From Chitinivorax tropicus (GTDB lineage: Bacteria; Pseudomonadota; Gammaproteobacteria; Burkholderiales; SCOH01), in contig NZ_JACHHY010000001.1 of assembly GCF_014202905.1 (NCBI RefSeq), positions 124,001-188,000 on the forward strand: a stretch of DNA of 64,000 nucleotides, read 5' to 3'. Shown here one piece after another: positions 62,658 through 64,000 of the stretch (position 1 is its first letter; each line of letters starts with the position of its first letter). The notes under the pieces were generated by a model. It searched no databases, had not been told where the DNA came from, and saw only the letters and a list, made by a program, of their open reading frames with translations. The translations under genes were made by a program, and so were the position numbers.

Positions 62658-63812
62658 TCAACCTTTTTCAAATATCGCTATCATGTTATCGACCACTTGT
62701 CGGAAATCTTGACAGGTCAGGCCTGGGTAAAGCGGCAGGGTGATGGCATGCCGGTAGTAACGTTCAGCCACGGGGAAATCGCCGGGTCGAAAGCCCAGCC
62801 GTCGATAATAAGGCTGCAGATGCACAGGGATGTAATGGACATTGACGCCGATACCCGCGCTCCGCATGGCGTTGAATACCCGCTGCCGCTGTCCGTCTGC
62901 CTGCACCTGCACCACAAACAGGTGCCAGGCCGATGCCTGGTCATTCGATGGGTCCGGCAGCTGCAGTGGCTGGCCGTCCAATGCAGTCCGGTAGGCTGTC
63001 ACCCACTCTCGGCGCTGGCGGACAAAATCGTCAATCCGGGTCATCTGGCTGGCCCCCAGCGCGGCCTGGATGTCTGTCATCCGGTAATTGAAGCCCAGCT
63101 CGATCTGTTGGTAGTACCAATCTCCCTCTGATGGGCCCTCCATGCAGGCTGGATCACGGGTGATGCCATGGCTGCGCAGGCGGACCAACTGTTGGTAGAG
63201 GTCCTCCCGATTGGTCAGGATCATGCCGCCTTCACCACTGGTGATGATCTTGACCGGGTGGAAGCTGAATACGGCGCAATCCGAGAATTCGCAGCAGCCG
63301 ATCGGCCTGCCCTGGTAATGCCCACCAATGGCATGCGAGGCGTCTTCGATGATGGCGATACCCCGTGGCCGGGCCAGTGCGGCAATGGCTTGCATATCAC
63401 AGGATTGGCCGGCGAAATGCACCGGTACCAATACGTCTGGCAAGGTGTCATTCGCTTCGGCCTGTTGCAATCTGTCGGCCAGCGCGGCTGGGCTCAGGTT
63501 ATAGCTCACGGGGTCGATATCGACGAAATCGACCGCTGCCCCGCAATAGCGCCCACAGTTGGCTGATGCAACAAAGGTATTGGGTGACGTCCATAGGCGC
63601 TTGCCTGGCCCCAGCCCCAGCGCCAGGCAGGCCAAATGCAAGGCAGCGGTGGCATTGGCCACGGCCACGGCGTAACGCACCCCACAGTAGGCTGCCACCA
63701 TCTGCTCAAACCGGGGCACTGCCGGGCCTTGGGTCAACCAGTCGGAACGCAGCGTGGCGACGACTGCTTCGATGTCGGTTTCAGAGATGTCTTGCCGACC
63801 ATAGGGAATCAT
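62658..63812 (-). CDS. pseC: PseC UDP-4-amino-4,6-dideoxy-N-acetyl-beta-L-altrosamine transaminase
   Basis: 384-residue PLP-dependent sugar aminotransferase (DegT family). MIPYGRQDISETDIEAVV is a PseC-type N-terminus; the PLP Lys is in SFHPVKIITSGEGG, with IIEDASHAIGG before it. PseC aminates the 4-keto sugar made by PseB. The start overlaps the pseB stop (ATGA). This gene is visibly more GC-rich than the genes downstream. Confidence 0.95.
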   Translation of the reverse strand: MIPYGRQDISETDIEAVVATLRSDWLTQGPAVPRFEQMVAAYCGVRYAVAVANATAALHLACLALGLGPGKRLWTSPNTFVASANCGRYCGAAVDFVDIDPVSYNLSPAALADRLQQAEANDTLPDVLVPVHFAGQSCDMQAIAALARPRGIAIIEDASHAIGGHYQGRPIGCCEFSDCAVFSFHPVKIITSGEGGMILTNREDLYQQLVRLRSHGITRDPACMEGPSEGDWYYQQIELGFNYRMTDIQAALGASQMTRIDDFVRQRREWVTAYRTALDGQPLQLPDPSNDQASAWHLFVVQVQADGQRQRVFNAMRSAGIGVNVHYIPVHLQPYYRRLGFRPGDFPVAERYYRHAITLPLYPGLTCQDFRQVVDNMIAIFEKG

Positions 63813-64000
63813 ACGTCTGCACGATCCAATTCAATCAGCTCATCGACCGTGAGAAACCAGGGGTTGGTTTCAGAGCTGTACTCAAAATCATCTGCCACCG
63901 TTTTGCCAGCTTCATTCAACTGATTGCGTGAGAAATCCGCAGGCTGGGTGAACAGAATGGCGGGCTTGATCACATAGTGGTCATCGAATTCGATGGTCTG
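63809..64000 (-). CDS. pseB: PseB UDP-N-acetylglucosamine 4,6-dehydratase/5-epimerase (partial, C-terminus)
   Basis: The last 63 codons of a minus-strand gene that enters from the right edge. TIEFDDHYVIKPA and the acidic WFLTVDELIELD near the end match the PseB C-terminal region, and its stop overlaps pseC by four bases. PseB makes the first pseudaminic acid intermediate from UDP-GlcNAc. The N-terminal Rossmann domain lies outside the window. Confidence 0.85.
   Translation of the reverse strand, partial: QTIEFDDHYVIKPAILFTQPADFSRNQLNEAGKTVADDFEYSSETNPWFLTVDELIELDRADV

Overview
The window reads as one contiguous stretch of a Gram-negative, flagellated chromosome, most likely a betaproteobacterium. 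The evidence is the lipid A L-Ara4N genes, an FliC/FlaG/FliD/FliS/FliT block with a sigma-28 promoter, an NdpA nucleoid protein, RlmJ, and a fairly high GC content. The genus cannot be fixed from the sequence alone. I see no rRNA, tRNA, CRISPR array, insertion sequence or prophage. Almost every base lies in a gene or a short regulatory gap.

Layout. 0-7.7 kb: a truncated ADP-ribosylglycohydrolase; a Cd/Zn/Pb-exporting P-type ATPase divergent from its CadR-type MerR regulator, with the MerR operator-promoter visible between them; ndpA; a zinc-ribbon DUF805 membrane protein; trxB; and a Smr-domain protein. 7.8-14.2 kb: an arn (L-Ara4N lipid A modification) operon, arnT-arnE/F-arnB-arnC, followed by ArnA split into two genes and closed by a strong terminator. 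14.3-19.1 kb: a very large BarA-type hybrid histidine kinase overlapping a REC-GGDEF diguanylate cyclase. 19.5-25.5 kb: housekeeping and orphan genes (rlmJ, isoaspartyl peptidase, a LysR/DUF3291 divergent pair, VF530 and an MdfA-like exporter).

25.6-36.6 kb is the accessory heart of the window. A rightward operon encodes a LuxE-like acyl-protein synthetase, a LuxC-like acyl reductase fused to a PaaK-like adenylating domain, a second PaaK-like protein and a GNAT enzyme. It is not a luminescence operon because there is no luxAB or luxD. Facing it is the leftward five-gene STM4015-STM4014-STM4013-STM4012-STM4011 cassette: an LRR-like protein, an ATP-grasp protein, a sulfatase-like hydrolase and two radical SAM enzymes. 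The two operons meet stop codon to stop codon with no base between them. Both look like uncharacterised biosynthetic or modification systems.

37.4-42.3 kb: a periplasmic binding-type protein, AlaX tRNA-editing protein, RF3 (prfC), a small lipoprotein and a GarR-type dehydrogenase. 42.4-64 kb, all leftward, is a flagellar filament and glycosylation island. It contains an FlhB C-terminal-like protein, fliK, DUF2802, fliT, fliS, fliD, flaG and fliC with a perfectly spaced sigma-28 promoter. Next come a five-domain glycosyltransferase of about 1580 residues and a methyltransferase. The rest is a pseudaminic acid operon (pseB-pseC-NeuB paralogue-hisH-hisF-pseA-pseF-pseG/pseH fusion-pseI). The sugar nucleotide made by the pse genes, probably carrying an acetamidino group, is presumably transferred to flagellin.
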